A stretch of 64,000 nt of DNA from Sternotherus odoratus. Lineage: Eukaryota > Chordata > Testudines > Kinosternidae. The DNA lies in assembly GCA_032164245.1 (NCBI GenBank), contig JAVMKO010000001.1, positions 81,961,892 through 82,025,891 on the forward strand, given 5' to 3'. The translations under genes were made by a program, and so were the position numbers. Below the pieces are notes generated by a model. The model did not search any database. It was not told where the DNA came from and worked only from the letters and a program-made list of their open reading frames with translations. Shown here in pieces: positions 43,571 through 55,850 of this stretch. Each line of letters begins with the position of its first letter. Within the stretch, counting starts at the first letter, position 1.

Positions 43571-46500
43571 AGAGTGTATTCCCTACTTCAGTGTGAGTGA
43601 AATCAGCAGTGACTAAGCCCCCAGTTTCCTTAAAATACAGAAGCCTAGCTGGGGTGGTCCTGTTCCTTTTCCATTCAGCTCAGAGGGCCAAAACCCTCTG
43701 CCACTTAGAGGAGAGTCAGGGTGAAGTCCTAGATAGAACAGGGAGTATTTCTTACTTTGCTCCCTTTATAAATCCCCACCACTCCAGTCCCAGGTCATGA
43801 TCAGCATTCCTGTCTGGGAACTCAACCTTTCAGAATCTGGCATTGGTAACTAGCTGGAAGGGTCACTGAATTCCCTCTTCCCACCTAGATGAGGTTACAG
43901 TCTGCTTGGCCCTCATCTCAGTCAGACCACTAGCAGCTTGCACATTCTGGCTCGGGGTACAGTAGCCGCTGCAGGAAGAGCAGTGTATTAAATATGGGTC
44001 TTGGATTGTCAGCTGAACACAATAAGATTCCCTGCCAGCAACAACAGCTGCTGCTTTTGGATACAAAGCTAAGCTTGGTGGGGAGCTAAATTCTGCAGCT
44101 CTGGCAGCTGCTTATGTCAGTCCAAGTGGGCCAGCAGCCATCTTTGGCTATGTTCATTTAGGGCAGTGTAATGGAGGGAGGGGGGCTTGCTGCTGGCTGT
44201 GTTGTCTGATTACTTGCTGCATATTCAGCATAAGCTGCAGTTCCATTGGATGTGATGGGTCTCTACCCTCCCCAGCCAAGCTAGTAGGGAACAATGCTAA
44301 GCGCACCTCAATCATGCCCTATTGGCTGGGCAGAAAGCCAGTCACCCATTTGTCTGTAGTGTGGTAGCATGGAAGCACCCCAGTGGGTGAGCAGGGCTGT
44401 GTTGGGTTGGGCACTGTACAGACAGGACAGCCCCAGCCCCACAGTGTTCACTAGCTAGGAATTTGGACAGGCTAAGGTGGTAGCTTTTGCTTTAAATTCA
44501 ACCCAACAGGCTGATCGCTGGGCCTCACTCACCTACCACATGGACAGTCCTCTTGCTTCGTGAATTTCCCCCTCCAGTGACCGATTGCACTGGTGTGCAC
44601 GTTAGTGCCTAGATGCTGTGGTGTTGATCACTGGCTCATTGCAGGTGAGGATGGAGATGGTTAATGATGTTACAGGGTGAGAACATTAAAACACCTCTCA
44701 TGGGCATGTACCACCATGTGCAGCTGATGTGAGGAACAATGCTCAGAACATCAGCCATTTCTTCAGCCCAAACACCTGACCCCCTCCTCCATTTGAGGAT
44801 ATTTGAACATGCGGTTGTCTGAGCCCAGTTTGGGGTCTGGGCAATGTCCCACGAGCACAGAGTGTGGACCATGGTTGTTGCTAGACAGAAGGGTGCCGCC
44901 CCATTGCCCTGCAGTACACAGTGATGTAAAATGCTGCCAGCTCAGCACAGTCACAGGGTACAGCCACTTTGCACGGACATGGAGAATCTGGCCAGAGGCT
45001 ATGGGGACATCCTAGAAGTGACAAAGTAAATGGAAAGACAAGTCCCGGTCAGATTTGTCTCACAATGGCTCATAAATGTGTCTAGCCGAGTGTGTGTGTG
45101 AGAAAGAGAGAGCCACGCAGGCCTGTTTCTTAGCACATAAATTCACTCCCTGTCTCTGTGACCCTAATCGCGGCAGGGTCCATTTCTCAGTCCTGTGACT
45201 TGCGTGTAATCCCTTTGCAAATGTCAGCAAAGGTGACTTTGTGGCTTTTTAAAGAGCTGTTTTATAGACGCTTGGCTGAGTGGCACCAAGGTCCGTCCCC
45301 AGCTTGGCTGCCCACACTCCATAAAGATACAAGCAGACCAAGTATCTTCTGCCACCCCAGGAAACACTGAAGCTGCCTTTTATGGTGAACAGTAGCACGC
45401 AGAAGCACCTCCCTGCTATGTTGTGCAGGCCAGGTTCTTGCATGTGTCCACGGGCATTACGGTGATTTTCCCTGCAGGATAGCCGTGCATTCAAACCTCA
45501 GTGCGTGTCCAGATCTGGGTGACGCGCCACATCTGTGCCTCATCCCCTTCCTCCAATCAGTCCTGCTGCCTTAGCTCTTGCTGGGGCAAATGGTGATTTA
45601 GTAGCACCAAGCGTTGGACTAGTTGGTGATGGATTGTTTCCAAGACTGTTTGTTCCCTTCCCCCCCCCCCCCCCAGGAAGCACAGTACAAATATAGCATG
45701 CGGGGGCCCTGATCTAATATTACAGCCTTGTTGTGGCCCGGTCACACGCTGAATTAATCGAATAGCCTGGAATGGAAGACCTCTGACCGTCTAGTTCTGG
45801 TGTTAGCTACTGGTTCTCTGTACCTCCTTGCTTATCTGAACAGCAGCTCCGTGGACTGGCAGTGGTATTTGTTTGGACCTCCTGGTGCGAGAACGGGAAC
45901 TTCATTTACTCTAGCCCTTTCTCATCTGCTTCCTCCCTCCCCCCCTTTCCAAATTCCACAGTAGATTCTTCCACAATCCCACCATAGGGGTGGAAAATTA
46001 CTGGTGTTGACATAATACTAACATGGGGGGGGGAGGTGCTCTGCCTAGGGCCTACGTGAGAGCAGTCCCGTCCTGCTGGCTCTTGTCAAGCTCTTGGGTT
46101 ATCGAGAGAGTAGCTGATATGTCAGAGCGGTTCTGTCTCTTCTCACTCACGCCTTCCGCTGGATGAACATATACAGGAATAGTCAAGTCGCTTGGAGGAA
46201 ACCCTTTGAGGGATGCAGGATGTCACACATTTCCTGGGAGCAGGCAGAGGAGGAGGAAAACTAAATGGGACACAGAGAAAGAGTAAACGTAAAGCACAGC
46301 TGGAAGGAAAAGAAAACTGCAGAAATTGCTACCAATGGGCTATCAAGCCAGATCTCTTCCCTTGGACAATAGCTAATTCCATGAGCTTCAAAAAGTTGCT
46401 CATAATTTTTTACTGCTTTACAATGGGCAGGAGGGGAGGAACATATCCTGATCCCACTGATAATCCATTTATGACCTGTTGCAGGGGGACAGTGAGACCT

Positions 46501-47204
46501 TTTATGGCTACTCTCACTTCAGCAGCTAGTTTTCTTATTACCCTTTAAAAATAATCTTCTATGCTTTTTGTCTCAGTGATATCATGTGTCAGTGAGTTCC
46601 AAGGGGTAATCATAGCACATCAAGTTTAAACTGCTCATCTTCACTTTCATGCTCTTACATAATTCATCTGTGTCCAACATTCAGACCTACTCAAGTTGTT
46701 GTAAGCTCTTCTCCCGGCCCTTCTCTGGTCTATCAACAAAGGCAGGTTTGACACCACTTAGTCTCCTTCCACTCTTGCCTCCATGACTTTTTCCATGGTC
46801 CCTCTGTAAATGAAATAACCTCCTAGTTCCAGTTCATGACGTCACCACACTCTGTTTCTTCATTCAAATCCCTCCTAAAGACGGACTTTTTTGTGATACC
46901 CACCAGATGCACAAAGATTAAAAAAATCCTTAACACGGTTCCTCCTGTGGTTTTCCAGCACATTCTTTCTATGTCTGTTTTAGATTGGAAGCTCTTCAGA
47001 GCATAGACTGAGTCTTGTCTGGGATGGAGCATGTTATTAGTGTTTAATTAATGATAAGGTATTCTGGTTTATTATCTGTTTTGAATCCATTGCTTTTTAA
47101 ATCACAGTACCCATCTGTTCCCCAAGGTGGTCGCCTTTAATTCCTGTGTCCAGCTGTGCATCTACTCTAAAGACCCAGTATAGCTAACCTTACAGCTGCT
47201 GTCT
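43571..47204. other. Intergenic downstream of myoglobin, nothing recognised
   Basis: No exon, RNA gene or clear mobile element was recognised in this 3.6-kb stretch. In mammals RASD2 lies on this side, but none of its GTPase motifs appear here. Confidence 0.45.
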
Positions 47205-47675
47205 GTAGGTATGTCTACACTTCAAGTTGTATAATTTCCAGTTCAAGGAAATCGAGCTCATTCATGCGAATGCTGATTGAGCTAGTGCATTAAAAATTAG
47301 TGTGCGGGGCTAGAGGTCCAAAAACTGCAGATGGCGCGTTTGCGACACTAGGAGCTGGTCTTCACTGGGTGTGTGTGTGTGTGTGTGTGTGGGGGGGAAT
47401 CGACTGAAGATATGCAACTTCAGCTACGTGAATAACTTAGCTGAAGTCAGTGTATCTTCAGCCGACTTACCTGCTGTCCTCATGGTGGCAGCAGTCGGCA
47501 GCGCGCTCCCCCGTCGACTCCAGCTTGCGCCGTGCGACAAGCTGGAGTTACGGCGGTGACGGGGGCGCCGCAGGTGATTGATTTCTCGTGTCTTAACGAG
47601 ACATGAGAAATTGATCGCTAAAAGACCGCTTGCTACCCGCCGATCCGGCAGGTAGTGAAGACGTACCCTAGGTGT
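47205..47675. mobile_element. Palindrome-rich MITE, second copy, with TG microsatellite
   Basis: Ends TAGGTATGTCTACACTTC and GAAGACGTACCCTAGG. It contains CAACTTCAGCTACGTGAA shared with the 21.4-kb copy and a (TG)10-type run at 47371-47391. It appears composite, with a second head (CTGGTCTTCACTGGG) at 47355. Confidence 0.65.
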
Positions 47676-48230
47676 GTACTCAAGTGGCTGCCGCTACAGC
47701 TGTACTATATTTAGTATGTTAGCTCATCAGAGCTAGTGCAGGAATAGCTCCTGGAGCTGGAAATGACAGCTCCAGCTTGAAGTTTAGATACATGACCGTA
47801 TGTTGTTAAGAGCTTTGGGTTTTGTTTGGAACGAAAGGCTCTGGAGACACACGCTATTATCCTTGTAACTCTGTATAGTGGCTTAAAGTCTTCTCCTTCC
47901 GGAAGAAAAAGCCCTGGTCTGCAAAGAAAATGGCCACAAGTGCTGTGAACATCAGTGGCAGGTCAAAGCAGAAAGGGCTCCAAGCCCCTGGAGTCATTAA
48001 GCTAGAGATTTACATACACAGAGAGAGAAGGGGGAAGCCTGTCTTTTGAGAGCACAGCGGGTACAATTAGGAATCACCTTGTCACTCAGTCCCATTTGCT
48101 TTGCATTTAGCCTCCACAAAAGGTGCTATGGATTCTAGTGGGAGCTTTTAGGCTACCCTCAGCTGTGTCCTGAGCTATTAGCGCACAGCGTTCCCACTGC
48201 CAGACTGAACCAGATGTGCTGGGATTTGGA

Positions 48231-48472
48231 CAAAAAGCCACTGGCTTGGGATGACTCAACATATTCCACTTGTAATGTAACAGAAAATGGAAACCAGGCC
48301 TCTATGTATCACCCTACTGAACTCCGAGTCCCCGGTGATGGTCCCTTTTGTGGCAATGGCTGTGATCTCTTTAAAGCACAAAGACTTTGAATCACAGTTC
48401 CCGGCAGCCGGGGTAGAAAGTCAGATATCAATGGAAGCAAGTCGAAAAAAATGACACCCCTCATCCACCCCC
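48231..48472 (+). repeat. Local direct duplication, copy 1
   Basis: Starts CAAAAAGCCACTGGCTTGGG and shares AAACCAGGCCTCT, GATGGTCCCTT, TGTGGCAATG and ATATCA-TGGAAGCAAGT with 49365-49618. The spacing is about 1.13 kb. No coding sequence recognised. Confidence 0.8.
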
Positions 48473-49364
48473 ATGCTGGTATTCATCCCGGTTGGCAGTG
48501 GTTGGTAGTCCCTGCCACTTGAGGGCATGCCTTGGTTTCTGGCTTTGGTGTGTTATGGCTGTGGGGAAGGAGGCCGGATTTCCTGGAGAAATTGTGCTGG
48601 GATTTGTATGCTTGTGTCATGCTCATTCTCCTTTATTTATCCCCAGGGAGAGGGAGATGGTCCTATTCTCTTGACTAGATCTGCATTCACAAAGACGTCA
48701 TGACTAAATCCACGTGGCATGACGGCCAGACTGAACTCTGATTTAACAGCAGCGCGCTCATTTTCAAATCAGCAGTTTGTCCTTATGGGTGCGCTTTAAA
48801 CAGCATGGGGAGGGTGCATACATATGGTGGGGAACAGGAGGGTCTTGGACAGCCTGTTTTATAGGAGAACTTGCTTCAATTTTCACAACCTTTTATCTAA
48901 CTTGGTATAGTGCTGTGGCAATATTATTAGTGTGAGCTATGCACATGTGTAAGGAGTCCAGTAAAAGCAACAAAAGCAGACTGTGCTCTCTCCTGGCAAA
49001 ATATATGTAACAACCAAAATATATGTAACAACCATAGGAGCGCCATAGATAAAGTTTGTGTAGAGATTTCTGTTTAAAGCAGGACTAAAGTCCTGTTTTG
49101 AATTTCAGCTTAGGTGCCAATGCTCAGTTACTCTGTTCCTGCAGGCACAGATGGTAGGGCAGGAATGGGGGTAGGAAAGGAGAAAAGGGGCTCTGAGTGA
49201 GGTTTGTGTTTCCTCTGTTGTGGGTTAGCCACTGGCCTGCTGCTCTCCGATGCAAGCTAGAGCAGCCAGGGGGTTGCTCTTATGTATGTGCTGCTTTCCC
49301 TAGAAGCAGTGAATAGCGGGAGTGTAGTGGATTCTGGCCACCTCGCCTCCCGGCTCTGCCTTGC

Positions 49365-49618
49365 ACAAAAAGCCACTGGCTTGAGACCACTCACTATGTT
49401 CCATTTGCAATGTGTCAGAAAAGGGAAACCAGGCCTCTGTGTATTAACCTACTGCATCCTGAGTCCTTGATGGTCCCTTCTGTGGCAATGACTGTGACCT
49501 CTTGAAAGTGCTCAGACTCCAAATCACAATTCTCAACAACAGAGAATAAGATATCAGTGGAAGCAAGTTAAAAAAAAAAAAAGCCCCTTCTAATGCTACT
49601 GCCTCATCCACTCCACCT
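49365..49618 (+). repeat. Local direct duplication, copy 2
   Basis: Second copy of the 48231-48472 block, ending in a poly(A)12 run and a CCTCATCCAC motif shared with copy 1. The two differ by scattered substitutions, so the duplication is old or both are copies of an unrecognised dispersed repeat. Confidence 0.8.
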
Positions 49619-49700
49619 ACATATTTGCCTAGATTCTCAGTGTGCTGTTTCCACTCTATCAGCCATAGTATAACTGAGAATTAGTCCCTTAAGTCTCCAA

Positions 49701-49957
49701 TACGGCTAAACCACCCTGAACACGCCCGATCCTGTCTGATCTCGGAAACTAAACAGGGTTGGGCCTTGCTAGTACTTGGATGGGAGACCTCCTGGGAATA
49801 CCAGGTGCTGTAGGCTTAACACCTGGCAGTAGGTATAAAATGCCTCCAATGACAGATGGAACGACGCATCGGTTGGAGTATACCCCGGTCGTATCACTGG
49901 CTGTGTCCAGTCTAAGCGGACCCTGCCACAGTGTGGGAATAACGCGAGGAAAAACAC
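49701..49957 (+). mobile_element. 5S-rRNA-headed retroposon (SINE3-like)
   Basis: The first 117 nt (49701-49817) are close to vertebrate 5S rRNA, from TACGG through GTGCTGTAGGCTT. The internal promoter is retained: GGATGGGAGACC matches box C exactly and ACTAAACAGGGTTGGGCC matches box A with few changes. A 140-nt body of unknown origin follows, ending GAGGAAAAACAC. An 18-bp direct repeat AGTCCCTTAAGTCTCCAA flanks it at 49683-49700 and 49958-49975, the signature of LINE-driven retroposition. So it is not a 5S locus gene. Confidence 0.88.
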
Positions 49958-50306
49958 AGTCCCTTAAGTCTCCAAATGATGCACTTCTAAGCAGGAGACA
50001 ACTGAGTTTTTTTGGGTTAGCTGCAGTTGCCTTCCATGCTAGCTTCTGCCTTTGGCTTTTGATTGGTTCAAAGGAGCCTCGGCTGACCTTTCCCAGACTC
50101 CTTTCTGAAGAAGCTGGCTCTGTGTTACTTTCATAACTGGATAGCAAGGCTGAGGTCATGTGACTTTGCCCCTCAAATTACAGACAATTGTCTGTATGAA
50201 ATTGCCTTTTTACTGAGTAATGTGACTTCCAGCAGAGCCAAGACTTATTGTAATTACATCACTAGTTTCTTTAGGGAGCAAAGTCTTTCTGAACCACTTC
50301 TTCTTA

Positions 50307-50508
50307 AAGTACTGAAGCTTAAAGTACATAAGCTTTCGTGGGCTAATACCCACTTTGTTGGCTAATACCACTTCCACTGCTTGCATTCGACGAAGTGGGT
50401 ATTAGCCCACGAAAGCTTATGCTTCAATATTAGTTAGTCTTTAAGGTGCCACAGGACTCTTTGTCACTTCTGCTATTCCAGACTAACACGGCTACCTCTC
50501 TGATCCTT
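50307..50508. mobile_element. Short Penelope-like copy with inverted head
   Basis: 202 bp flanked by a 12-bp duplication CACTTCTTCTTA at 50295-50306 and 50509-50520. It starts with an inverted fragment (complement of ATTAGCCCACGAAAGCTTATG) and continues with the sense tail CGACGAAGTGGGTATTAGCC through ACACGGCTACCTCTCTGAT. Confidence 0.82.
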
Positions 50509-50690
50509 CACTTCTTCTTAGCTTGAGGTAGAGCCACGATTGGTGGAAACAGACACCCACCCTTCCAGCCTGAGAGGAGGCTTAAGTGCTCAGTGCCAAA
50601 ATGATCAGAGAATAGTTCTCTCACAGAGCCTGAGTTTGTGGTCACGTGTGAGTATCCCAGGGCAGGGAAGTCTAGCAGGATTGCCTAGAA

Positions 50691-52698
50691 CAGGCATGTC
50701 CAAAGTCCTGCCCGGGGGCCAATTGAGGCCCGTGTTCTAATTTTCACCGGCCCGCAGACTCTTTTCTAAAATCAATAATATGCGGCCCGCCAGCACTGTC
50801 GCCAACCAGTGCGCGGAGCCGCAGCCGAAGGAGAGGGGCGGGGTCAGTAAGAGACGAGTGGGGGGGGGGGGGAGAAGAGAGGAGGCGGAGCCGGGGGAGA
50901 AGAGCGGAGGCGGAGCCGGGGCACGAGGTGAGGCGAGGCGGAGCCGGGGGAGAAGAGCGGAGCCGGGGCCGGGGCACGAGGCGAAGCGAGGCAAGGCAAG
51001 CCGGGGGAGGGAGGGAGGAAAGAAGAGCGAGAGCACGGCTGGAGGGGGGAGGGAAGGAAGAAGAGCGAGAGCACGGCTGGAGGGGGGAGGGAAGGAAGAA
51101 GAGCGAGAGCACGGCTGGAGGGGGGAGGGAAGGAAGAAGAGCGAGAGCACGGCTGGAGGGGGGAGGGAAGAAGAGCGAGAGCACGGCTGGAGGGGGAGGG
51201 AAGGAAGAAGAGCGAGAGCACGGCTGGAGGGGGGATGGAAGGAAGAAGAGCGAGAGCACGGCTGGAGGGGGGGAGGGAAGAAGAGCGAGAGCACGGCTGG
51301 AGGGGGGGAGGGAAGAAGAGCGAGAGCACGGCTGGAGGGGGGGAGGGAAGAAGAGCGAGAGCACGGCTGGAGGGGGGGAGGGAAGGAAGAAGAGCGAGAG
51401 CACGGCTGGAGGGGGGGAGGGAAGAAGAGCGAGAGCACGGCTGGAGGGGGGAGGGAAGGAAGAAGAGCGAGAGCACGGCTGGAGGGGGGAGGGAAGGAAG
51501 AAGAGCGAGAGCACGGCTGGAGGGGGGGGAGGGAAGAAGAGCGAGAGCACGGCTGGAGGGGGGGAGGGAAGAAGAGCGAGAGCACGGCTGGAGGGGGGAG
51601 GGAGGGAAGAAGAGCGAGAGCACGGCTGGAGGGGGGAGGGAGGGAAGAAGAGCGAGAGCACGGCTGGAGGGGGGAGGGAGGGAAGAAGAGCGAGAGCACG
51701 GCTGGAGGGGGGGGGAGGGAAGAAGAGCGAGAGCACGGCTGAGGGGGGGGAGGGAAGAAGAGCGAGAGCATGGCTGGAGGGGGGGAGGGAAGAAGAGCGA
51801 GAGCACGGCTGAGGGGGGGGAGGGAAGAAGAGCGAGAGCATGGCTGGAGGGGGGGAGGGAAGAAGAGCGAGAGCACGGCTGGAGGGGGGAGGGAAGGAAG
51901 AAGAGCGAGAGCATGGCTGGAGGGGGGAGGGAAGGAAGAAGAGCGAGAGCACGGCTGGAGGGGGGGAGGGAAGAAGAGCGAGAGCACGGCTGGAGGGGGG
52001 GAGGGAAGAAGAGCGAGAGCACGGCTGGAGGGGGGGAGGGAAGAAGAGCGAGAGCACGGCTGGAGGGGGGAGGGAGGGAAGAAGAGCGAGAGCTCGGCTG
52101 GAGGGGGGAGGGAGGGAAGAAGAGCGAGAGCTCGGCTGAGGGGGGGAGGGAAGAAGAGCGAGAGCACGGCTGGAGGGGGGGGAGGGAAGAAGAGCGAGAG
52201 CACGGCTGGAGGGGGGAGGGAGGGAAGAAGAGCGAGAGCACGGCTGAGGGGGGGAGGGAAGAAGAGCGAGAGCACGGCTGGAGGGGGGGAGGGAAGAAGA
52301 GCGAGAGCACGGCTGGAGGGGGGGAGGGAAGAAGAGCGAGAGCACGGCTGGAGGGGGGGGAGGGAAGAAGAGCGAGAGCACGGCTGAGGGGGGGGAGGGA
52401 AGAAGAGCGAGAGCACGGCTGGAGGGGGGAGGGAGGGAAGAAGAGCGAGAGCACGGCTGAGGGGGGGAGGGAAGAAGAGCGAGAGCACGGCTGGAGGGGG
52501 GGAGGGAAGAAGAGCGAGAGCACGGCTGGAGGGGGGGGAGGGAAGAAGAGCGAGAGCACGGCTGGAGGGGGGGGAGGGAAGGAGAGCGTGGCCGGGGGGG
52601 GGGAAGGAGAGCGCGGCCGGGGCGGGGCGGGGCTCGGCCCTCACACATCTTCGCCTTACCAAATCTGGCCCTCTTTCCAAAACGTTTGGACACCCCTG
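50691..52698. mobile_element. hAT element swollen by an internal minisatellite
   Basis: 2008 bp, ends CAGGCATGTCCAAAG and GTTTGGACACCCCTG, perfect 8-bp duplication GCCTAGAA at 50683-50690 and 52699-52706. Non-repeat parts total only about 430 bp. The subterminal text (GGCCAATTGAGGCCCG, CGGCCCGC) is the usual GGCCC-rich type of this group. The rest is a G-rich minisatellite. Long ORFs of up to 685 codons crossing it are not genes. Confidence 0.92.
51018..52590 (+). repeat. Minisatellite, about 43 units of ~34-41 bp
   Basis: Core unit is GAAGAAGAGCGAGAGCACGG then CTGGAGG followed by a G run and GGAGG. By hand I count about 43 copies of the CGGCTG module. Units differ mainly in G-run length (5-9) and in a 4-bp GGAA or GGAG insertion. 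Variants CATGG, CTCGG and CTGAGG recur in alternating blocks, suggesting higher-order duplication. Every unit has several G runs, so G-quadruplexes are plausible. Confidence 0.97.
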
Positions 52699-53429
52699 GC
52701 CTAGAAGAATTGTGTGGTGGAAACAAGCAGTTGGTAAGAAAACAGAAGATTAAATAGTGTTTTCCCCTTCGTTGCTCTGAGCAGCTTGACAGCTGCACCA
52801 TCTGGAGGGAGAGATGTTAAACAGACCTCCCTTCAGAGTGTGTCCCAGTACAGTACGAAGGATTAGAGGAGTTGTCCTGCATGCAAGAGTTTAAAATGCC
52901 TAGAGTACTTCAAACTGTTATATGCACGCTACAGATCCTGGTCATGACTCGTATCCTAATCAAATCAATTTGTGGTCTATCAGGCTACATAAGCAATGGC
53001 TGGACCACATAACAGTTGCCTGCGCATTTAGTATCTATGCATAGCCATGTGCCGTAATGACAACAGTGCTTTGAGATCTCCAGAGTCATTCCTTCCCCAC
53101 TCTCTATTTTTTGATATTTTTCCTTGGATGCAGATATTGGTATGAAACTCTCCATTTCACATCATGGGAATCACTGGGTCTGGTCTCATATTTTCCATTA
53201 CATAGAATCTTTCATAACCTCCCATGAGACACCATCCTACTATGCAAGTGAGAACTGCCCTCCCTTACCTCTCAAGGAGCAGCTTCTGTCGGAGGCTTTG
53301 TCATAGCGATAATCTGTTAAGCACAGACCATGTTTTTGGGCGCTGTCCAAGACACAAGAGATGACAAGTTTCCTGCTCCAAGCAGCTCATATGCTGACCA
53401 AGTGGAACTGAGAGAGGCCCATGCCTTGC

Positions 53430-53905
53430 CGTCAGCCCACTACGATAGAGGTGTTGAGACGGTAATCTCAGATACTCCTGTACACAGCCACAGACCTCAC
53501 AGAGGCTTATAACCAATGACATCAGACCAACATGGTGGAAGTGCTGAGCAAGTGTCAGCTCAATCCAAACTTGAGACGCTGAGCCAAGAACTTGAAACTT
53601 TGCCACAGCAATAGCCTGGCGTAGTCAATAACCTTACAAATGTCCGGGCCTTAATGTATGGCCAGAAAAGCTAATAACGTTGAGCCAAAGACCTCACAGT
53701 GGGCTGCCCATTAACACTGGGCCAGCAAGTTAGAGGTACAGAACTACTGAGCTCAGAGGCCTATGCAACAATGTTAACCCAATAAGGTATAGATGCTTAA
53801 CCGGTAATTAACTCCACAGTGGCCTGACAAGCCAGCAGTTAAGCGGAGACACGAGTGCCTTTGCAGAGCTCTGTGTTTTGACATCAGCCCATCAAGGTAG
53901 GGCAT
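53430..53905 (+). repeat. Degenerate tandem repeat
   Basis: Motifs of the type CCTCACAGAGGC, AACCCAATAAGGT and GATGCTGAGCC recur at irregular 50-110-bp spacing over about 450 bp. Recognisable by eye only; unit borders are not exact. Confidence 0.4.
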
Positions 53906-54337
53906 CAAGTGGCAGTGTAAGTAAAAAGCAGTGCCTCAGAGAGCAACTCCCTCAGAGCCTCTCCTTTCCTTTGCCTGGGGAAGGGAGGACTCATCAGGTG
54001 AGGGACTCTGAAGTGGGAGCAGCAATTGGATGCTCAGGAGCAGAACTGATCTTTTTTTTGTTTTTCACCAGTCGTGAAAATGTTATCAGAATTGATTAAA
54101 AAACAAATCACAAATATTCCTGACATTTTTTGTTTAAACAAAAAATTTACTTAGCCAACCATTTCGATAGTGTGTGGATTTAAAATTTTGATTAAAAGGT
54201 TTCATGATATCTTTAAAAATAAGGTCTGCGTATAGCCCTACCAAATGAACACAGCTTCAACATTTCCCACAAAACTGCATGTGCACTTTTCAGCCAGCTC
54301 TAGCGGGAGTTTCGGTGGCTCCAAGCACTCCTGCTAG

Positions 54338-55553
54338 TACAGGGGTGGGCAAACTTTTTGGCCGGAGGGCCACATCGAGGTTGCAAAATTGTATTGAGGG
54401 CCGGGTAGGGCAGTGGTCTTCAAAGTGGGGTCCCACGCGGGAGACCGCCAAACTCCCAAGCGGGCTATTTTTGTCCTGCTGAAATGCCACCGCAGAAAGC
54501 AGAAGCTTTCTATTCAGCGGCATTTCGGCGGACATACCCTGGGGGGCCGTGGCCGAAAAACTTTGAGGGGGGTAGGGTAGGGAAGCCTGGTTCCGCCCCC
54601 TGTCCGACCTCCTCTTACTTCCCGCCCCCCCCACCCATCTAAGCGCCTTGTCCACTGACTGCTCCCTCCTGAGACACCCCCCCCCCAAACTGCATTTTGT
54701 ATGGAGCGATGTAGGAGTCTAACCACAGATGAGGGGAATGGGCCTCACAACATACTGGTGGCCAGCATTTCCCATGGGCTAGCTTAGGCAGCGCTCTGCC
54801 TAACATGTTAACTTTTGTGGATCATCACAAGGCACCTCTCTCTCCCTATTCATTGTATGGGCAGCCCAAGTACCTATCTTGCTCTTTGTGGAGCGCAATG
54901 ATGTTTCTGGTGTCTAAAACAGTTGGATGCCTTGAAGCTCAGTGTTGCATAGGGTGGCCAGGTGTTTTGTTTTCGACCGGAATGCCCAGTCGAAAAGGGA
55001 TCCTGGCAGCTCCCATCAGCACTGCTCAGCCCAGGGAATTCCAGCCCCCCCTCCCCCCCCCCAGGTTTCTGGGAAGAGAGTCTATTCAAAGTCAGCAACC
55101 TCACTGGCAGACAGCCCAGTGCCCCAGCAGGGGAGAGTCATACCCTTGATGGCTGTGTCAGTGCCAGCTTTCTAGGAGGTGCCCCCCCATGTCCTCCGCA
55201 GGAGCACACTGTGTCCAGAACAGCCTGCTGTTCAACACTACCTTTATGTCTTACCCCAAGGCTCTCCACATTTTATGAGATGAGGGCCATATTAGATTTT
55301 TTGAAGGGGCTTCATGGGCCAAAGCGACTGTGAAAAAATTAAATATATATGCAAAATTCCCCCTTTGCTCCTCTAGCCGCTGCCGCGGGGGCACTCACCC
55401 CTCCACACATGGGGCCACCGGCATCAGCTTGCAGGGGGGAGGGGAGGAGAGTGGCGGCTTCTCCAGGTGCCTGCTCAGCTGGAGGGCAGGACAAATCAAA
55501 GCTGGTGGCCAGACCGGGCCCCCGGGCCGTAGTTTGGAGACCCCGGGAGACTT
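54338..55553. mobile_element. Mosaic of nested hAT remnants
   Basis: Starts with CAGGGGTGGGCAAACTTTTT. A second head, CAGTGGTCTTCAAAGTGGGG, begins near 54412. A partial TAGGGTGGCCAGGTG-type head is at 54952, and matching tails lie near 55285 (TTTTTTGAAGGGGC) and 55530 (GTAGTTTGGAGACCCC). Order and pairing could not be fully resolved. Confidence 0.5.
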
Positions 55554-55850
55554 AACCCAAGATGGAGGATACAATGTAAAAGGACTGTCACAAAACAAAA
55601 TGGCATGTACAAGTTGACACTGACAGATTCCCTTAGGCTGTCACAGTGCTGCTTAGTGATTCATGGGGTGGGAGGAGGGACATACCCCTGGGAACCGAAA
55701 GCCAAGGTCAGGTTTGGAAATAGACAGTCAGTCCCCATGCACAAATAGACAGACAGGGCAGAACAGTCTTCTTCATGATTCATAGGCTCTGCATTTATAC
55801 AGCAGTTGCCTGGTGGGTCAGAGGCTCATAAACATAGCTCATACATGGGC

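Noticed and set aside
49701..49817. Functional 5S rRNA gene
   Set aside because: The 18-bp target duplications and attached body show a retroposed copy; several 5S positions have changed.
50737..52801. Open frames of 489-685 codons on both strands (Ser/Pro/Leu-rich or Glu/Arg/Gly-rich)
   Set aside because: They lie wholly in the minisatellite. They are open in several frames only because the unit contains no stop codon, and there is no promoter or splice context.
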